This document shows positions 25,019 to 34,862 of a stretch of 64,000 nucleotides of DNA, piece after piece. The position numbers and the translations under genes are program-made. Source of the DNA: Bacteroidaceae bacterium (GTDB lineage: Bacteria > Bacteroidota > Bacteroidia > Bacteroidales > Bacteroidaceae); the NCBI GenBank assembly GCA_017524545.1, contig JAFXVN010000085.1:25084-89083 (forward strand), read 5' to 3'. Numbering within the stretch: the first letter of the stretch is position 1; each line of letters starts with the position of its first letter. The notes beneath the pieces are model-generated. The model worked only from the letters and a program-made list of their open reading frames with translations. It was not told the origin of the DNA and ran no database searches.

Positions 25019-25849
25019 TTATTCTTCTGTCTTCTTAGCCCTTGACTTGCGTGCGCTCTTCTTGGGTGTCTCCTGAACTTCGGAAGGCAGTCCTGCCAGG
25101 TCGCGGTCAATCATGATGCGGCCGCAGTATTCGCAGACGATAATCTTCTTGCGGCTGCGGATGTCGAGCTGACGCTGTGGCGGAATCTTGTTGAAGCAAC
25201 CGCAGCAGGCATCACGCTGCACAGAAACGATGCCGAGACCGTTGCGGCTGTTGCGACGGATGCGCTTGAAGGCGTTGAGCAGACGGGGTTCGATGGTAAT
25301 CTCCAGGTTCTTGGCACGCTCGCGGAGCTTCTCCTCCTCAGCCTTTGTCTCGCTGACGATTTCCTCCAGCTCCTCTTTCTTTGTTTCAAGCATCACACGG
25401 CGGTCGTTGACTTCAAGGTTGCAGCGGGTCATTTCCGCTGTCTTGGCATCGACGATTTCCTTTGCCTCGCGAATCTTCTTCTCGTGCAGCTGGTTATCGA
25501 GTTCGGCATACTCCACCTGCTTCGTCAGGCTGTCGTACTCGCGGTTGTTGCGCACGCTGTCCATCTGCGTGTTGTAGCGGTCGATGTTGGCCTTGTTCTC
25601 GGCAATTTTGCCGTTGCGCTCGTTGATGTCGCGCTTCAGCTCCGCAATGTCGGCATTGATTTTCTCAATGCGGGTTGTCATACCTTCGATTTCGTCCTCC
25701 AAGTCCTGCACCTCGAGGGGCAGCTCGCCGCGAAGCGTCTTGATGCTGTCAATCTCCGAGAGCATACTCTGCAGGGCATACAGGTTCTTCAGTTTCTCCT
25801 CCACGCTGTAGTCAGCGGGATCCTTTGCTTTAACTTTTTCTCTTGCCAT
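25019..25849 (-). CDS. C4 zinc-ribbon coiled-coil protein
   Basis: A 276-residue soluble protein. Residues about 30-180 form a long coiled coil (LEDEIEGMTTRIEKINADIA and following), then a zinc ribbon with DACCGCFNKIPPQ and CEYCGRIMID giving the paired cysteines. This is the zf-RING_7/DUF164 family, usually found next to nif3, as here (129 nt downstream of it on the same strand). A basic C-terminal tail (KKSARKSRAKKTEE) may contact nucleic acid. The molecular role is not established. Confidence 0.9.
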   Translation of the reverse strand: MAREKVKAKDPADYSVEEKLKNLYALQSMLSEIDSIKTLRGELPLEVQDLEDEIEGMTTRIEKINADIAELKRDINERNGKIAENKANIDRYNTQMDSVRNNREYDSLTKQVEYAELDNQLHEKKIREAKEIVDAKTAEMTRCNLEVNDRRVMLETKKEELEEIVSETKAEEEKLRERAKNLEITIEPRLLNAFKRIRRNSRNGLGIVSVQRDACCGCFNKIPPQRQLDIRSRKKIIVCEYCGRIMIDRDLAGLPSEVQETPKKSARKSRAKKTEE

Positions 25850-25978
25850 CTTTGTAATTTACTATTTGACGATTCAATATAATTTACTATTTGACGATTT
25901 ACGATTTACGATTTATTTACAATTTAGCTATTTAAGGCGGTAGCAAATTATTCACTATTCACTTTTCACTTAAAGTAC

Positions 25979-26794
25979 TCAAAGGTACTTAATCGGATTA
26001 GTGCAGAGTGTCGTCTTGAAGAGCGGCAGCCGGGGGCACCTCTCGCCTATTACCTGATTGAATATGTCCATTGTGTATTGCTCGCTCTGATAATGCCCAA
26101 GCACACCTATCTGTATCTGCCCGTCGTGGCCGAAGTACTGATGATAGTGCATTTCTCCCGTCAAGAAGGCATCTGCCTGCGCACGCAGGGCTTCGTCCAG
26201 CAGGAAGTCCCCTGCCCCACCGCAGATAGCGACGCTTTGGATGGGACGCGAGAGCAGTTCGTTATGCATCAGGCACTCCACGCCAAAAGCCTGTTTCACC
26301 CTTTGCAGGAAAGCCAGCGAATCCTCTCCTTCAGGCAGATAGCCTATCACGCCTGCACCGGCCTGCACCGAGCGCGTTTTTGTGCCGAAGCTCACCGCCA
26401 CCTGGCGTGGCTGCAGCAGCACGACATCCACCAGCCCCAGACGCTCCGCCATCATGTAGTTGACACCATCCACAGCCGCATCCAGATTGGTATGGGCGGA
26501 ATAGATGGCAATGTCGTTCTGCAATGCCATGCGCACACAGCGCTGCACGGCATCGGCATCCGTCAGGTGCTTCAGCCCGTGGAAGATGAGCGGGTGATGC
26601 GACACAATCATGTTGCACCCCAGCTCCACAGCCTCTCCAATCACCCCTTCGGTGACGTCAAGGCATAATAAAACCCCTGATACTTCCGTCTCTGTCAATC
26701 CAACCTGCAAGCCAGCATTATCGTAGCTTTCCTGCAGAGGCAGAGGCGCGAAATCTTCAAGGGCGTCGATAACGTCTTGAACTCTTACGCTCAT
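25979..26794 (-). CDS. Nif3-like dinuclear metal centre protein
   Basis: The 271-residue product starts MSVRVQDVIDALEDFAPLPL and has the metal-binding motifs of the Nif3/YbgI family: ESYDNAGLQVG, MIVSHHPLIFHGLK, IYSAHTNLDAA and a C-terminal FLTGEMHYHQYFGHDGQI. I selected ATG 26794 because the promoter box at 26817-26824 lies just upstream and the longer frame (to 26899) is composed of spacer repeats (AAAAGTGAAAA). The family is sometimes labelled GTP cyclohydrolase type 2, but its in vivo substrate is unclear. Probably co-transcribed with the zinc-ribbon gene. Confidence 0.92.
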   Translation of the reverse strand: MSVRVQDVIDALEDFAPLPLQESYDNAGLQVGLTETEVSGVLLCLDVTEGVIGEAVELGCNMIVSHHPLIFHGLKHLTDADAVQRCVRMALQNDIAIYSAHTNLDAAVDGVNYMMAERLGLVDVVLLQPRQVAVSFGTKTRSVQAGAGVIGYLPEGEDSLAFLQRVKQAFGVECLMHNELLSRPIQSVAICGGAGDFLLDEALRAQADAFLTGEMHYHQYFGHDGQIQIGVLGHYQSEQYTMDIFNQVIGERCPRLPLFKTTLCTNPIKYL

Positions 26795-26816
26795 ACGAAC
26801 AATGTCTTTTCGTGCG

Positions 26817-26824
26817 CAAAGATA
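26817..26824 (-). promoter_or_regulatory. -7 box for the nif3-zinc-ribbon unit
   Basis: Minus-strand TATCTTTG followed by CGC, 23 nt upstream of ATG 26794. Confidence 0.7.
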
Positions 26825-26939
26825 CGACAAAAAGTGAAAAGTGAAAAACGAAAAGTGAAAAATTATTTGCTTGCGTGCAGTTTTTGCCATTTTCGCCAAT
26901 TCTTTAATCCTTAATCTTTAATGTTTAATCTTTATTTCG

Positions 26940-26947
26940 TATATTTG
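26940..26947 (+). promoter_or_regulatory. -7 box for the aguA operon
   Basis: TATATTTG followed by CAG, 50 nt before the aguA ATG, preceded by TTAATCTTTAATGTTTAATC spacer repeats. Confidence 0.7.
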
Positions 26948-26996
26948 CAGACCAAAGAGATGCCTCGCGGTCCATCCTAACCACTGATTCTGGACT

Positions 26997-28043
26997 ATGA
27001 ACTACGAAAAGCCGTTTCTGCCTGCCGAATGGCACGAACAGGGCGCCGTACAGCTGACATGGCCACATGCGGGCACAGACTGGCGTTCCATCCTGAAAGA
27101 TGTCTTCCGTTGCTATCTTGACATAGCGAAGGAAATTTCAATGCGCGAGCGTCTCATCATTGTCACACCCGACCCCCTGCGCGTCCGTCAACAATTGGGA
27201 ACCGCCCTGCCTGCCAAAAGCCTGCTGCACATCATGTTCTGCAAGGCTCATATCAACGACACCTGGGCCCGCGATCATGGTTTCATCACACTGCTGGCAC
27301 CTAACGGCCCCCACTTGCTCGACTTCAAGTTCAACGGCTGGGGAGAGAAATTCCCTGCCAAGTTTGACAACTGCATCTGCCGAAAGATAGCTGCACAGAA
27401 CATTCTGAAGGGGCAATATAAGAACCATCTCAACTTTGTGCTCGAAGGCGGCAGCATAGAGAGCGACGGCAAAGGAACCATCCTCACCACCAGCAAATGC
27501 CTGCTCGCCCCGCATCGCAACCAACCGATGACGCAGGCACAGATTGAGAAACGTCTGCTTGCCACCCTCCATGCTGAACGCATCCTTTGGCTCGACCACG
27601 GCTACTTGGCAGGCGATGACACAGACAGCCACATCGACACGCTGGCACGCTTCTGCCCCGACGACACGATTGCCTACGTCCAGTGCCTTGACCCAAACGA
27701 CGAACATTATGCCGAGCTGCGCCGCATGGAAGCGCAACTGCAAGAGTTCCGCACGATGGAAGACAAACCCTATCGTCTCATCCCTCTGCCAATGGCACAA
27801 GCCGCTTTCGACAAAGACGGCAACCGGCTGCCTGCCACATACGCCAATTTCCTCATCATAAACGGTGCTGTGCTGATGCCCACCTACGGCAATCCTGCCA
27901 CAGACCTTCAGGCAAAGGAACAGCTCCGCAAGGCGTTTCCCATGCACGACATCGTCGGCATCGACTGCCGCCCACTCATCACCCAGCATGGCAGTCTGCA
28001 TTGCTGCACCATGCAATTCCCCAAAGAAACGTTGAAAGGGTGA
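26997..28043 (+). CDS. aguA: Agmatine deiminase
   Basis: The 348-residue enzyme hydrolyses agmatine to N-carbamoylputrescine and ammonia. The family fold is clear: LPAEWHEQGAVQLTWPHAGT, the substrate motif NDTWARDHGFI, LDFKFNGWGEKFPAKFDN, LEGGSIESDGKGTIL, and the catalytic cysteine in HGSLHCCTMQFP near the C-terminus. It heads a likely operon with aguB (36 nt gap containing AAAAGGTG repeats), glnN and a HAD phosphatase. The ammonia produced could feed the downstream glutamine synthetase. Confidence 0.95.
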   Translation: MNYEKPFLPAEWHEQGAVQLTWPHAGTDWRSILKDVFRCYLDIAKEISMRERLIIVTPDPLRVRQQLGTALPAKSLLHIMFCKAHINDTWARDHGFITLLAPNGPHLLDFKFNGWGEKFPAKFDNCICRKIAAQNILKGQYKNHLNFVLEGGSIESDGKGTILTTSKCLLAPHRNQPMTQAQIEKRLLATLHAERILWLDHGYLAGDDTDSHIDTLARFCPDDTIAYVQCLDPNDEHYAELRRMEAQLQEFRTMEDKPYRLIPLPMAQAAFDKDGNRLPATYANFLIINGAVLMPTYGNPATDLQAKEQLRKAFPMHDIVGIDCRPLITQHGSLHCCTMQFPKETLKG

Positions 28044-28079
28044 AAAGGTGAAAAGGTGAAAAGTTAAAAAGTTAAACTG

Positions 28080-28961
28080 ATGAAACTCGGAATCATACAA
28101 CAGAGCTGCACCGACAATGTTGCAGAGAACCGCAACAAGCTTGCCTCGGGCATTGCAAAATTAGCCAAACAGGGCGCACAGCTTGTCGTCCTTCAAGAGC
28201 TGCATGACAGCCCCTACTTCTGCCAAACGGAAGACACCGCAAACTTCCGCTATGCGCTCCCTATCCCAGGCGAGGCAACGGAATTCTATAGTAAGGTGGC
28301 AAAGGAGAACCGCGTTGTGCTCGTCACCAGTCTCTTCGAGCGCCGCGCCGCAGGCCTCTACCACAACACAGCTGTTGTCTTCGAGACTGACGGCAGCATT
28401 GCCGGTGTACACCGCAAAATGCACATTCCCGACGACCCCGCCTATTACGAGAAGTTCTACTTCACGCCCGGCGACCTCGGCTTCCATCCTATCCAGACGA
28501 GCGTTGGCAAGCTTGGCGTGCAAGTCTGCTGGGACCAGTGGTACCCCGAAGGAGCACGCCTCATGGCGATGCAGGGAGCCGACCTGCTCATCTTCCCCAC
28601 CGCCATCGGTTTCGAGAGCACAGACACACCCGAAGAGCAGCAACGACAGCGCGAGGCATGGATTACCATCCAGCGCAGCCACGCCATTGCCAACGGCATC
28701 CCCGTCGTCAGCGTCAACCGCGTCGGCTTTGAGCCTGACCCAAGCGGCGCGACAGGCGGCATACAGTTCTGGGGCAGCAGCTTCGTGGCTGGTCAGCAAG
28801 GCGAACTGCTCTATCAGGCCAGCAACAGCGAGGAAGAGACAGCAGTTGTAGAAGTTGACTTCAAACGAACAGAGACCGTCCGCCAGTGGTGGCCCTTCCT
28901 TCGAGACAGGCGCATCGATGCCTACAGCGACCTCACCCGCCGCTTCATAGAGACCCCCTAA
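28080..28961 (+). CDS. aguB: N-carbamoylputrescine amidase
   Basis: The 293-residue nitrilase-superfamily enzyme converts N-carbamoylputrescine to putrescine, CO2 and ammonia. The catalytic triad is visible: Glu in LVVLQELHDSPYF, Lys in VHRKMHIPDDP and Cys in LGVQVCWDQWYPEGAR. Length and order match plant and bacterial carbamoylputrescine amidases. It follows aguA, completing the agmatine-to-putrescine route. The 3' end (ETP plus stop, then AAAGGAGGCTGGGAG) looks like the edge of a G-run repeat. Confidence 0.95.
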   Translation: MKLGIIQQSCTDNVAENRNKLASGIAKLAKQGAQLVVLQELHDSPYFCQTEDTANFRYALPIPGEATEFYSKVAKENRVVLVTSLFERRAAGLYHNTAVVFETDGSIAGVHRKMHIPDDPAYYEKFYFTPGDLGFHPIQTSVGKLGVQVCWDQWYPEGARLMAMQGADLLIFPTAIGFESTDTPEEQQRQREAWITIQRSHAIANGIPVVSVNRVGFEPDPSGATGGIQFWGSSFVAGQQGELLYQASNSEEETAVVEVDFKRTETVRQWWPFLRDRRIDAYSDLTRRFIETP

Positions 28962-29020
28962 AGGAGGCTGGGAGTTCAATAAATCGTAAATAGTAAATCG
29001 TCAAATCGTAAATCATCAAG

Positions 29021-31213
29021 ATGTCCAGCACACTCAGGTTTCAGATTGTAGGCGAGGCCTTTAACAAAAGAGCCGTCGAAGTGCCCAACCGCAAGGACCG
29101 CCCCAGCGAGTTCTTTGCCAAATATGTTTTCACCCGCCAGAAGATGGCAAAATATCTTCCTGCCAACATATATAAGAAGATGTGCGATGTCATCGACGAA
29201 GGTGCCGTGCTCGACATGGCGACAGCCGATGCCGTGGCTGCAGGCATGAAGAAATGGGCGATGGAACTCGGCGTGACACATTGCACACACTGGTTCCAAC
29301 CCCTGACCGAAGGCACAGCAGAGAAGCACGACGGCTTTGTGGAGCACGACGGCAAGGGCGGTATGGTGGAAGAGTTCACAGGCAAGCAGCTCGTACAGCA
29401 GGAACCCGATGCCAGTTCGTTCCCCAGCGGCGGCATCCGCAGCACCTTCGAGGCACGCGGCTACAGCGCATGGGATCCTACCAGCCCTGTCTTCGTCATT
29501 GGCGACACCCTGATGATTCCCACCATCTTCATCTCCTACACTGGCGAGGCACTCGACTACAAGGCTCCGCTGAAGAAGTCCCTCAAGGCGGTCGATAAGG
29601 CAGCCACAGCCGTTGCCCGCTATTTCTACCCCGATGTCAAGAAGGTCATCAGCAACCTTGGCTGGGAACAGGAGTACTTCCTTGTCGATGAAGGACTCTA
29701 TGCCGCACGCCCCGACCTGCTGATGACGGGACGTACCCTCCTCGGTCACGACAGCGCCAAGAACCAGCAGATGGACGACCACTATTTTGGCTCCATTCCC
29801 ATGCGCGTCGCTGCCTTTATGAAAGACCTGGAGATACAGGCACTGGAACTTGGCATCCCCTGCAAAACGCGCCACAATGAGGTGGCACCCAACCAGTTCG
29901 AGCTGGCACCAATCTTCGAGGAGACCAATCTCGCCATAGACCACAACATGCTCATCATGAGCCTGATGAAGAAGGTTGCCCGCAAGCATGGTTTCCGCTG
30001 CCTGCTGCACGAAAAGCCCTTCGCCGGCATCAACGGCAGTGGCAAGCACTGCAACTGGAGCCTTGCCACCGATACAGGTGTCCTGCTGCACGGCCCAGGC
30101 AAGACACCGCTCGACAACCTGCGCTTCGTCACCTTCATCGTGGAATCCCTGATGGGCGTTTATAGGCATAACGGGCTTCTCAAAGCTTCGATAATCAGTG
30201 CCACCAATGTCCACCGTCTGGGAGCTGCCGAGGCACCGCCAGCCATCGTGTCGAGCTTCCTCGGGAAAGAGCTTAGCAGCCTGCTTGAGCATCTGGAGAC
30301 AAGCACCGACGATGAACTCATCAGCCTCTCTGCCAAACAGACGCTCAGCCTCGACATTCCGCAGATTCCTGAGCTGATGCAGGACAATACCGACCGCAAC
30401 CGCACCTCGCCCTTCGCCTTCACGGGCAACCGCTTCGAGTTCCGCGCTGTGGGCAGCCAGCAAAACTGTGCCGCCGCCATGATTGTCCTCAATACAGCTA
30501 TGGCAGAGGCATTGACCGACTTCAAGATGCGCGTCGATAAGCTCATTGCCGACGGCATAGAACCCACGAAAGCCATCCTTCGCACCATTCGCGAAGACAT
30601 CAAAACCTGCAAGCCCATCCGCTTCGACGGCAACGGCTACAGCGAGGCATGGAAGCAGGAGGCAGCCCGTCGCGGACTGGATGTTGAGACCAGCGCACCC
30701 ATCATCCTCGACCAATACCTTGTGCCCGACACCATCGAGATGTTCTCCCGCATGAACGTCCTCACGAAAGCAGAGTTGGAGGCACGCAATGAAATCAAGC
30801 TCGACACCTACACCAAGAAGGTGCAGATAGAGGCACGCATCTTCGGCGACATCTGCATGAACCATATCATCCCTGTTGCCACCCGCTACCAAACCCAGCT
30901 CATCGACAACGTGAGCAAGATGAAGACCATCTTCCCTGCCGACCAAGCCGATGAGCTCAATCGTCCCAACCTGAACCTCATCCAGCAGATGGGCAAGCAC
31001 AATGCCTTCATCATCGAGAATGTGGAACGCCTCATTGAGGCACGGCGCGTAGCCAACCGCATCAAGGACGAACGCGAGAAGGCCATTGCCTACCACGACA
31101 CCGTGGCACCACTCATCGAGGCAATTCGCTACCATGCGGATCACTTGGAACTCATCGTCGATGACGAACTCTGGCCTTTGCCAAAATACCGCGAAATGCT
31201 CTTCTTCCACTAA
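29021..31213 (+). CDS. glnN: Glutamine synthetase, type III
   Basis: The 730-residue protein assimilates ammonia into glutamine. The length and the motifs FNGKA-like variants typical of GSIII are clear: ACAW-like GVTHCTHWFQPLTEGTAEKH, GGIRSTFEARGYSAWDPTSP, LGWEQEYFLVDE with the metal-binding glutamates, RHNEVAPNQFELAP and GINGSGKHCNWSL. This form is typical of Bacteroidetes, with a long C-terminal extension (about residues 560-730, helical). It lies 59 nt after aguB with AATCGTAAATAGTAAATCGT spacer repeats, and is probably co-expressed with the agmatine genes that generate ammonia. Confidence 0.96.
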   Translation: MSSTLRFQIVGEAFNKRAVEVPNRKDRPSEFFAKYVFTRQKMAKYLPANIYKKMCDVIDEGAVLDMATADAVAAGMKKWAMELGVTHCTHWFQPLTEGTAEKHDGFVEHDGKGGMVEEFTGKQLVQQEPDASSFPSGGIRSTFEARGYSAWDPTSPVFVIGDTLMIPTIFISYTGEALDYKAPLKKSLKAVDKAATAVARYFYPDVKKVISNLGWEQEYFLVDEGLYAARPDLLMTGRTLLGHDSAKNQQMDDHYFGSIPMRVAAFMKDLEIQALELGIPCKTRHNEVAPNQFELAPIFEETNLAIDHNMLIMSLMKKVARKHGFRCLLHEKPFAGINGSGKHCNWSLATDTGVLLHGPGKTPLDNLRFVTFIVESLMGVYRHNGLLKASIISATNVHRLGAAEAPPAIVSSFLGKELSSLLEHLETSTDDELISLSAKQTLSLDIPQIPELMQDNTDRNRTSPFAFTGNRFEFRAVGSQQNCAAAMIVLNTAMAEALTDFKMRVDKLIADGIEPTKAILRTIREDIKTCKPIRFDGNGYSEAWKQEAARRGLDVETSAPIILDQYLVPDTIEMFSRMNVLTKAELEARNEIKLDTYTKKVQIEARIFGDICMNHIIPVATRYQTQLIDNVSKMKTIFPADQADELNRPNLNLIQQMGKHNAFIIENVERLIEARRVANRIKDEREKAIAYHDTVAPLIEAIRYHADHLELIVDDELWPLPKYREMLFFH

Positions 31214-31297
31214 TTAAGTGAAGAATTTGCTACCGCCTTAAATAACAAAATAGCCAAATCGTAAATAAATCGTAAATCGTAAATTGTCAAATCGTAA

Positions 31298-32023
31298 ATG
31301 ATTAAATACTTTGATCTCTTCATCGACTTCGACGACACGCTCTACGACACCTACGGCAATGCCGTCATCAGCCTGCGCGAGACTTTCGAGGCTTTCCAAC
31401 TCGAGCAGTGGTTCCCTGACCCGCAAGTATTCTACGATGCCTATTGGCAGGCCAACATCGACTTATGGTCCCGCTATTCCCGTGGAGAAATTACGCGCGA
31501 CTTCCTCATCGTGGAACGCTTTCGCCGCCCGCTTTGCGTGAGTGAAGCGTTAAGAGTGAAGAGTGAGGAATCTGCCTCTGCGTTCAGAGACTACTGCCTG
31601 CAGGTGAGCGACAAGTTTCTGGATTGCTGTGCCAACAAGCCCGGTGTGGTGGATGGCGCATACGAGCTGATGGACTATCTGCGCAGCAAGGGCTACCGAA
31701 TGCATCTATGCAGCAACGGCTTCCACGAAGTGCAGTATAAAAAGCTTGCGGCCTGCGGCTTACGCGACTACTTCCAAACCATTATCCTCAGCGAAGATGC
31801 AGGTGCCAACAAGCCGTCGCCACAATTCTTCGACTACGCCCTCAAGCTGTCTGGAGCAAACCGCGAAACCACCCTGATGATTGGCGACAACCTCCAGACC
31901 GACATCATCGGCGCACGCGATGCTGGCTTCGACACCATCCTCTTCAACCGCTGGGGTGTCGAACCCTCCGGCATCCCCACCCACACCGTGACGGCACTGA
32001 GCGAAATCATGGGTATCCTATGA
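31298..32023 (+). CDS. YjjG-family noncanonical pyrimidine nucleotidase (HAD)
   Basis: The 241-residue HAD hydrolase starts LFIDFDDTLYDTYGN (nucleophile motif DxDxT), continues with a helical cap, HLCSNGF, and DAGANKPSPQFFDYAL with GDNLQTDIIGARDAGFDTI, the motif III/IV pair. YjjG-type enzymes dephosphorylate damaged or noncanonical pyrimidine nucleotides. An insertion encoding SEALRVKSEESASAF (31542-31589) resembles the GTGAAGAGTGAGGAA intergenic spacer repeats read in frame. The gene follows glnN after 84 bp of spacer repeats. Confidence 0.88.
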   Translation: MIKYFDLFIDFDDTLYDTYGNAVISLRETFEAFQLEQWFPDPQVFYDAYWQANIDLWSRYSRGEITRDFLIVERFRRPLCVSEALRVKSEESASAFRDYCLQVSDKFLDCCANKPGVVDGAYELMDYLRSKGYRMHLCSNGFHEVQYKKLAACGLRDYFQTIILSEDAGANKPSPQFFDYALKLSGANRETTLMIGDNLQTDIIGARDAGFDTILFNRWGVEPSGIPTHTVTALSEIMGIL

Positions 32024-32100
32024 AAACAAACGAATTTCTTTCGAGGCTTGACGATTTTAAGGAATCATAAGTATTAGTTATATATATAATGTATAAGGTA

Positions 32101-32658
32101 ATGAGAAAGACTCTTGTTGTAGCGACTCTGTTCCTCGGCATCCTATCGGGCCGGGCTCAGGAAAAAGTCATGGACATTCAGAAGACGGACGGCACAAGCA
32201 TCCGGACTCGCGTGGCAGACTTGAAGCAAATCAGTTTCCTTACAGTAGATGAGGGCGGCCAGGGCCTGTTGGTGAAAACAATGGGTGGTGAGACGGCGGG
32301 CATCCTCTTCGAGACAAATCCCGTCGTAACGGTCTCCAAAGGCAAACTGATTGTCAAGTCGAGTTCGGCAGATACCGTGGAGTTTGAAATCACAGACATT
32401 GCGGAGATTCTGTTCGGCGATGCATCCGAATACACGGGCATCGACGAATTGAAAGGCTTCACCTATGTTCTGCAAGAGGGCGGTATGCTGCTCCGAGGCA
32501 TTCCAAAGGGCATCACACCTCGCGTCTATTCTATCGACGGACGCAGCCTCCCGACGCCATCCTTCAGCAATGGCGAATTGCGATTGAGCCGTGCGACACT
32601 GGGCACTGGCATCTTCATCGTGAAGGTCGGTACGTTCTCCACGAAAATTCAATTATAA
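32101..32658 (+). CDS. Small secreted protein with C-terminal sorting-like domain
   Basis: About 185 residues from ATG 32101 (an earlier ATG at 32089 is possible). A signal peptide (RKTLVVATLFLGILSGRA) is followed by repeated strand motifs (MDIQKTDGTSIRTRVADLKQ, FEITDIAEILF). The C-terminus (RVYSIDGRSLPTPSFSNGEL and TLGTGIFIVKVG) resembles type A sorting domains of the type IX secretion system. The body resembles the small N-terminal module at the start of the next protein (IMKTANGAVVRTEVNEVEKI), suggesting that the two function together. Function is unknown. Confidence 0.65.
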   Translation: MRKTLVVATLFLGILSGRAQEKVMDIQKTDGTSIRTRVADLKQISFLTVDEGGQGLLVKTMGGETAGILFETNPVVTVSKGKLIVKSSSADTVEFEITDIAEILFGDASEYTGIDELKGFTYVLQEGGMLLRGIPKGITPRVYSIDGRSLPTPSFSNGELRLSRATLGTGIFIVKVGTFSTKIQL

Positions 32659-32690
32659 TTAGAAAAGGTAAAAAGTAAAAAGGTGAAAAG

Positions 32691-34862
32691 ATGAGAAAGA
32701 TATTCCTACTGGCTACTGCCCTGCAACTACTCCCCTTCGGAGGCTGGGGGGGCTGGCTTCTGGCCCAGCAACCCACCACTATGATTATGAAGACCGCCAA
32801 TGGCGCTGTCGTCCGTACCGAAGTGAACGAGGTGGAAAAGATAACATTTGCCGACACGCTGTACAACCTCAACAAAAACGGCGACCCACTCCTCGAGCCG
32901 AACGACCTCTGCTGGCCCGAAGACCGCTTGCTGCCCCTCTTCCCTTCACCAGCAAGCCAAATCAGGACGCTGGACATGAGCGCAGCCAATCTCAGCGACG
33001 ATGAGCGCGTCATGTTCTGCACGCTGCAGGGCATCATCAATCGCACCCGCCCGCGCATTCTCCTGTACAACCACAACGAGGAACCGCAAACAACATGGCC
33101 CACGGCACATAGCCTCAGAACCGCTGCCATCTCCACCTCTTCACCCTATACACTGGTGAAGCAGTTCAAAGAGGAGATAAACGGTCTGGTGCTCTACAGC
33201 AACGCGCTGTCGAGCCACTATTCCAACCTCGCCGTCACCATCGCCGGACTGGAACGCCTGCTCCCCGTGACGGCCGAAGTCCGAGCCAAGCTCGTAGCGA
33301 ATGGCATGGACTTCCCTGTTGTGGAAGACCTCACTTCGCTCACGATGTCCACCACACTGGCTGTCTATAACTACCTCTACGACAACTATTGGAGCCGCTG
33401 CAACCACCGCCTGCTCATCAGCGAGCGTCCCAACATACCATACGTGCACGACATCGGTGTGGCATGTGGTTCGGCATGTGTGTGGCTCGACCCTCGCACC
33501 TCAAGCGAACGCATCCTGCTCGACAAGATGCTCAAAGACATGACCCCCGGTCGCGACATCGTCCTGGGCTGGTATCCCGAGGAACGCTCCGGAGTGGGCG
33601 AAGCCACAAAGTACGGCCTATCGACCGTCCCCGCCGACTTCTTTGAGAACACCACAGTCTATACGGCAGTCAACAAGCCCGTCAAGATAGCCCCCGTGCC
33701 CAAACGTCCGAAGCTGGAGAACAAAGTGTATGCGGCCGTCTATATCAGCGACGGCGACAACATCCAGTACTGCCAACATGCGATGGCTAAAATCTTCGAG
33801 CAGAGCGGGCGCGGCCAGATGGCCATGAACTGGACGGTCAGCCCTGCCTTGGCCGACTTCTCGCCCATGATGCTAAACTACTACTACCGCAAGGCATCTA
33901 CCAACGATTGCTTCGTCAGCGGACCCTCTGGACTTGGCTATGCCATGCCCTACGATGCACACAACTCATGCTATTACGCCAGTTCAAGTAACAGCAAGCT
34001 GATTACACCATACACGCAACTCACCCAACGCTATCTCGAGAAAGCCGGCCTGCGCGTCATTACCATTTGGGACGACATCAGCACTACACAGCGCAAGGTC
34101 TATGCAGATAACTGCCCCTACCTCTACGGACTCACCATCAACGATTGGGAACGACAGAGCGGCCGACTGACCACCAAGGTACAGTCGAAGTGGCTGCCCA
34201 TCACAGTCCAATACCCCTGCTATGCCAACGGCGTGGATGTCATCACCGACTTCTTCAACCGCGACATCAAGAACTTCACCGGTGCAGAGCCGATGTTCGT
34301 CACCGGCCAAGCTACCGTGTGGGACGTTGGTCCAGACAAACTCATTGCCTTGAAGGACAAACTCAACGCGCTCTCGCCAGGCAATGTCAACATCGTCCGT
34401 GCCGACCACTGGTTCAGCTATTACAACGAGGCTCACCATTTGCCATTCAACATCACCATGCTTCAGGATATGGTGATTACCTCGTCTCCTGCCAAGACAA
34501 ACGTCAAGTTCGCCGCAGACGGGTCGCCCTCCGAGGGATATATATGGATTTCGCAAACCACCGATGGAACTGGCTGGGTGCAGCTGGATTTCAAGGAAAC
34601 TTATCGGATTAGCCGTTATGTGGTGCGCCATGCCGAAGCAGCAGGTCTGGATCCTGGCCTCAACTGCCGCGACTTCACCATCGAGACCAGTCTCGACGGC
34701 GAGACATGGACCACGGCAGGCACCTACCAGGACAACTTCTCGCCCGTGACCGAAGCTGCCATCACTCCCATCGATGCACGCTATGTGCGAGTGAATGTCA
34801 CCAATGGCGGCACCGACGGCTACGTCCGCATCGGTGACATCGAAGTCTATGGGGCACACTAA
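32691..34862 (+). CDS. GxGYxYP-family putative glycan-active protein with F5/8C domain
   Basis: The 723-residue exported protein has, in order, a signal peptide, a short strand module (IMKTANGAVVRTEVNEVEKI), the GxGYxYP N-domain (RVMFCTLQGIINRTRPRILL), the GxGYxYP core with AVYISDGDNIQYCQHAM and the name-giving GLGYAMP, and a C-terminal F5/8C discoidin domain (about 600-720, ending VRIGDIEVYGAH). This family is a putative glycoside hydrolase, with no assigned substrate. The signal peptide carries an unusual LLPFGGWGGWLLAQ from a CCCCTTCGGAGG...GGGGGG run that looks like the edge of a palindromic element. The 3' end overlaps trmO by 3-4 nt. Confidence 0.85.
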   Translation: MRKIFLLATALQLLPFGGWGGWLLAQQPTTMIMKTANGAVVRTEVNEVEKITFADTLYNLNKNGDPLLEPNDLCWPEDRLLPLFPSPASQIRTLDMSAANLSDDERVMFCTLQGIINRTRPRILLYNHNEEPQTTWPTAHSLRTAAISTSSPYTLVKQFKEEINGLVLYSNALSSHYSNLAVTIAGLERLLPVTAEVRAKLVANGMDFPVVEDLTSLTMSTTLAVYNYLYDNYWSRCNHRLLISERPNIPYVHDIGVACGSACVWLDPRTSSERILLDKMLKDMTPGRDIVLGWYPEERSGVGEATKYGLSTVPADFFENTTVYTAVNKPVKIAPVPKRPKLENKVYAAVYISDGDNIQYCQHAMAKIFEQSGRGQMAMNWTVSPALADFSPMMLNYYYRKASTNDCFVSGPSGLGYAMPYDAHNSCYYASSSNSKLITPYTQLTQRYLEKAGLRVITIWDDISTTQRKVYADNCPYLYGLTINDWERQSGRLTTKVQSKWLPITVQYPCYANGVDVITDFFNRDIKNFTGAEPMFVTGQATVWDVGPDKLIALKDKLNALSPGNVNIVRADHWFSYYNEAHHLPFNITMLQDMVITSSPAKTNVKFAADGSPSEGYIWISQTTDGTGWVQLDFKETYRISRYVVRHAEAAGLDPGLNCRDFTIETSLDGETWTTAGTYQDNFSPVTEAAITPIDARYVRVNVTNGGTDGYVRIGDIEVYGAH

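Noticed and set aside
28976-31210. 744-codon frame antisense to glnN
   Set aside because: Mirror frame of a well-defined glutamine synthetase; no independent coding evidence.
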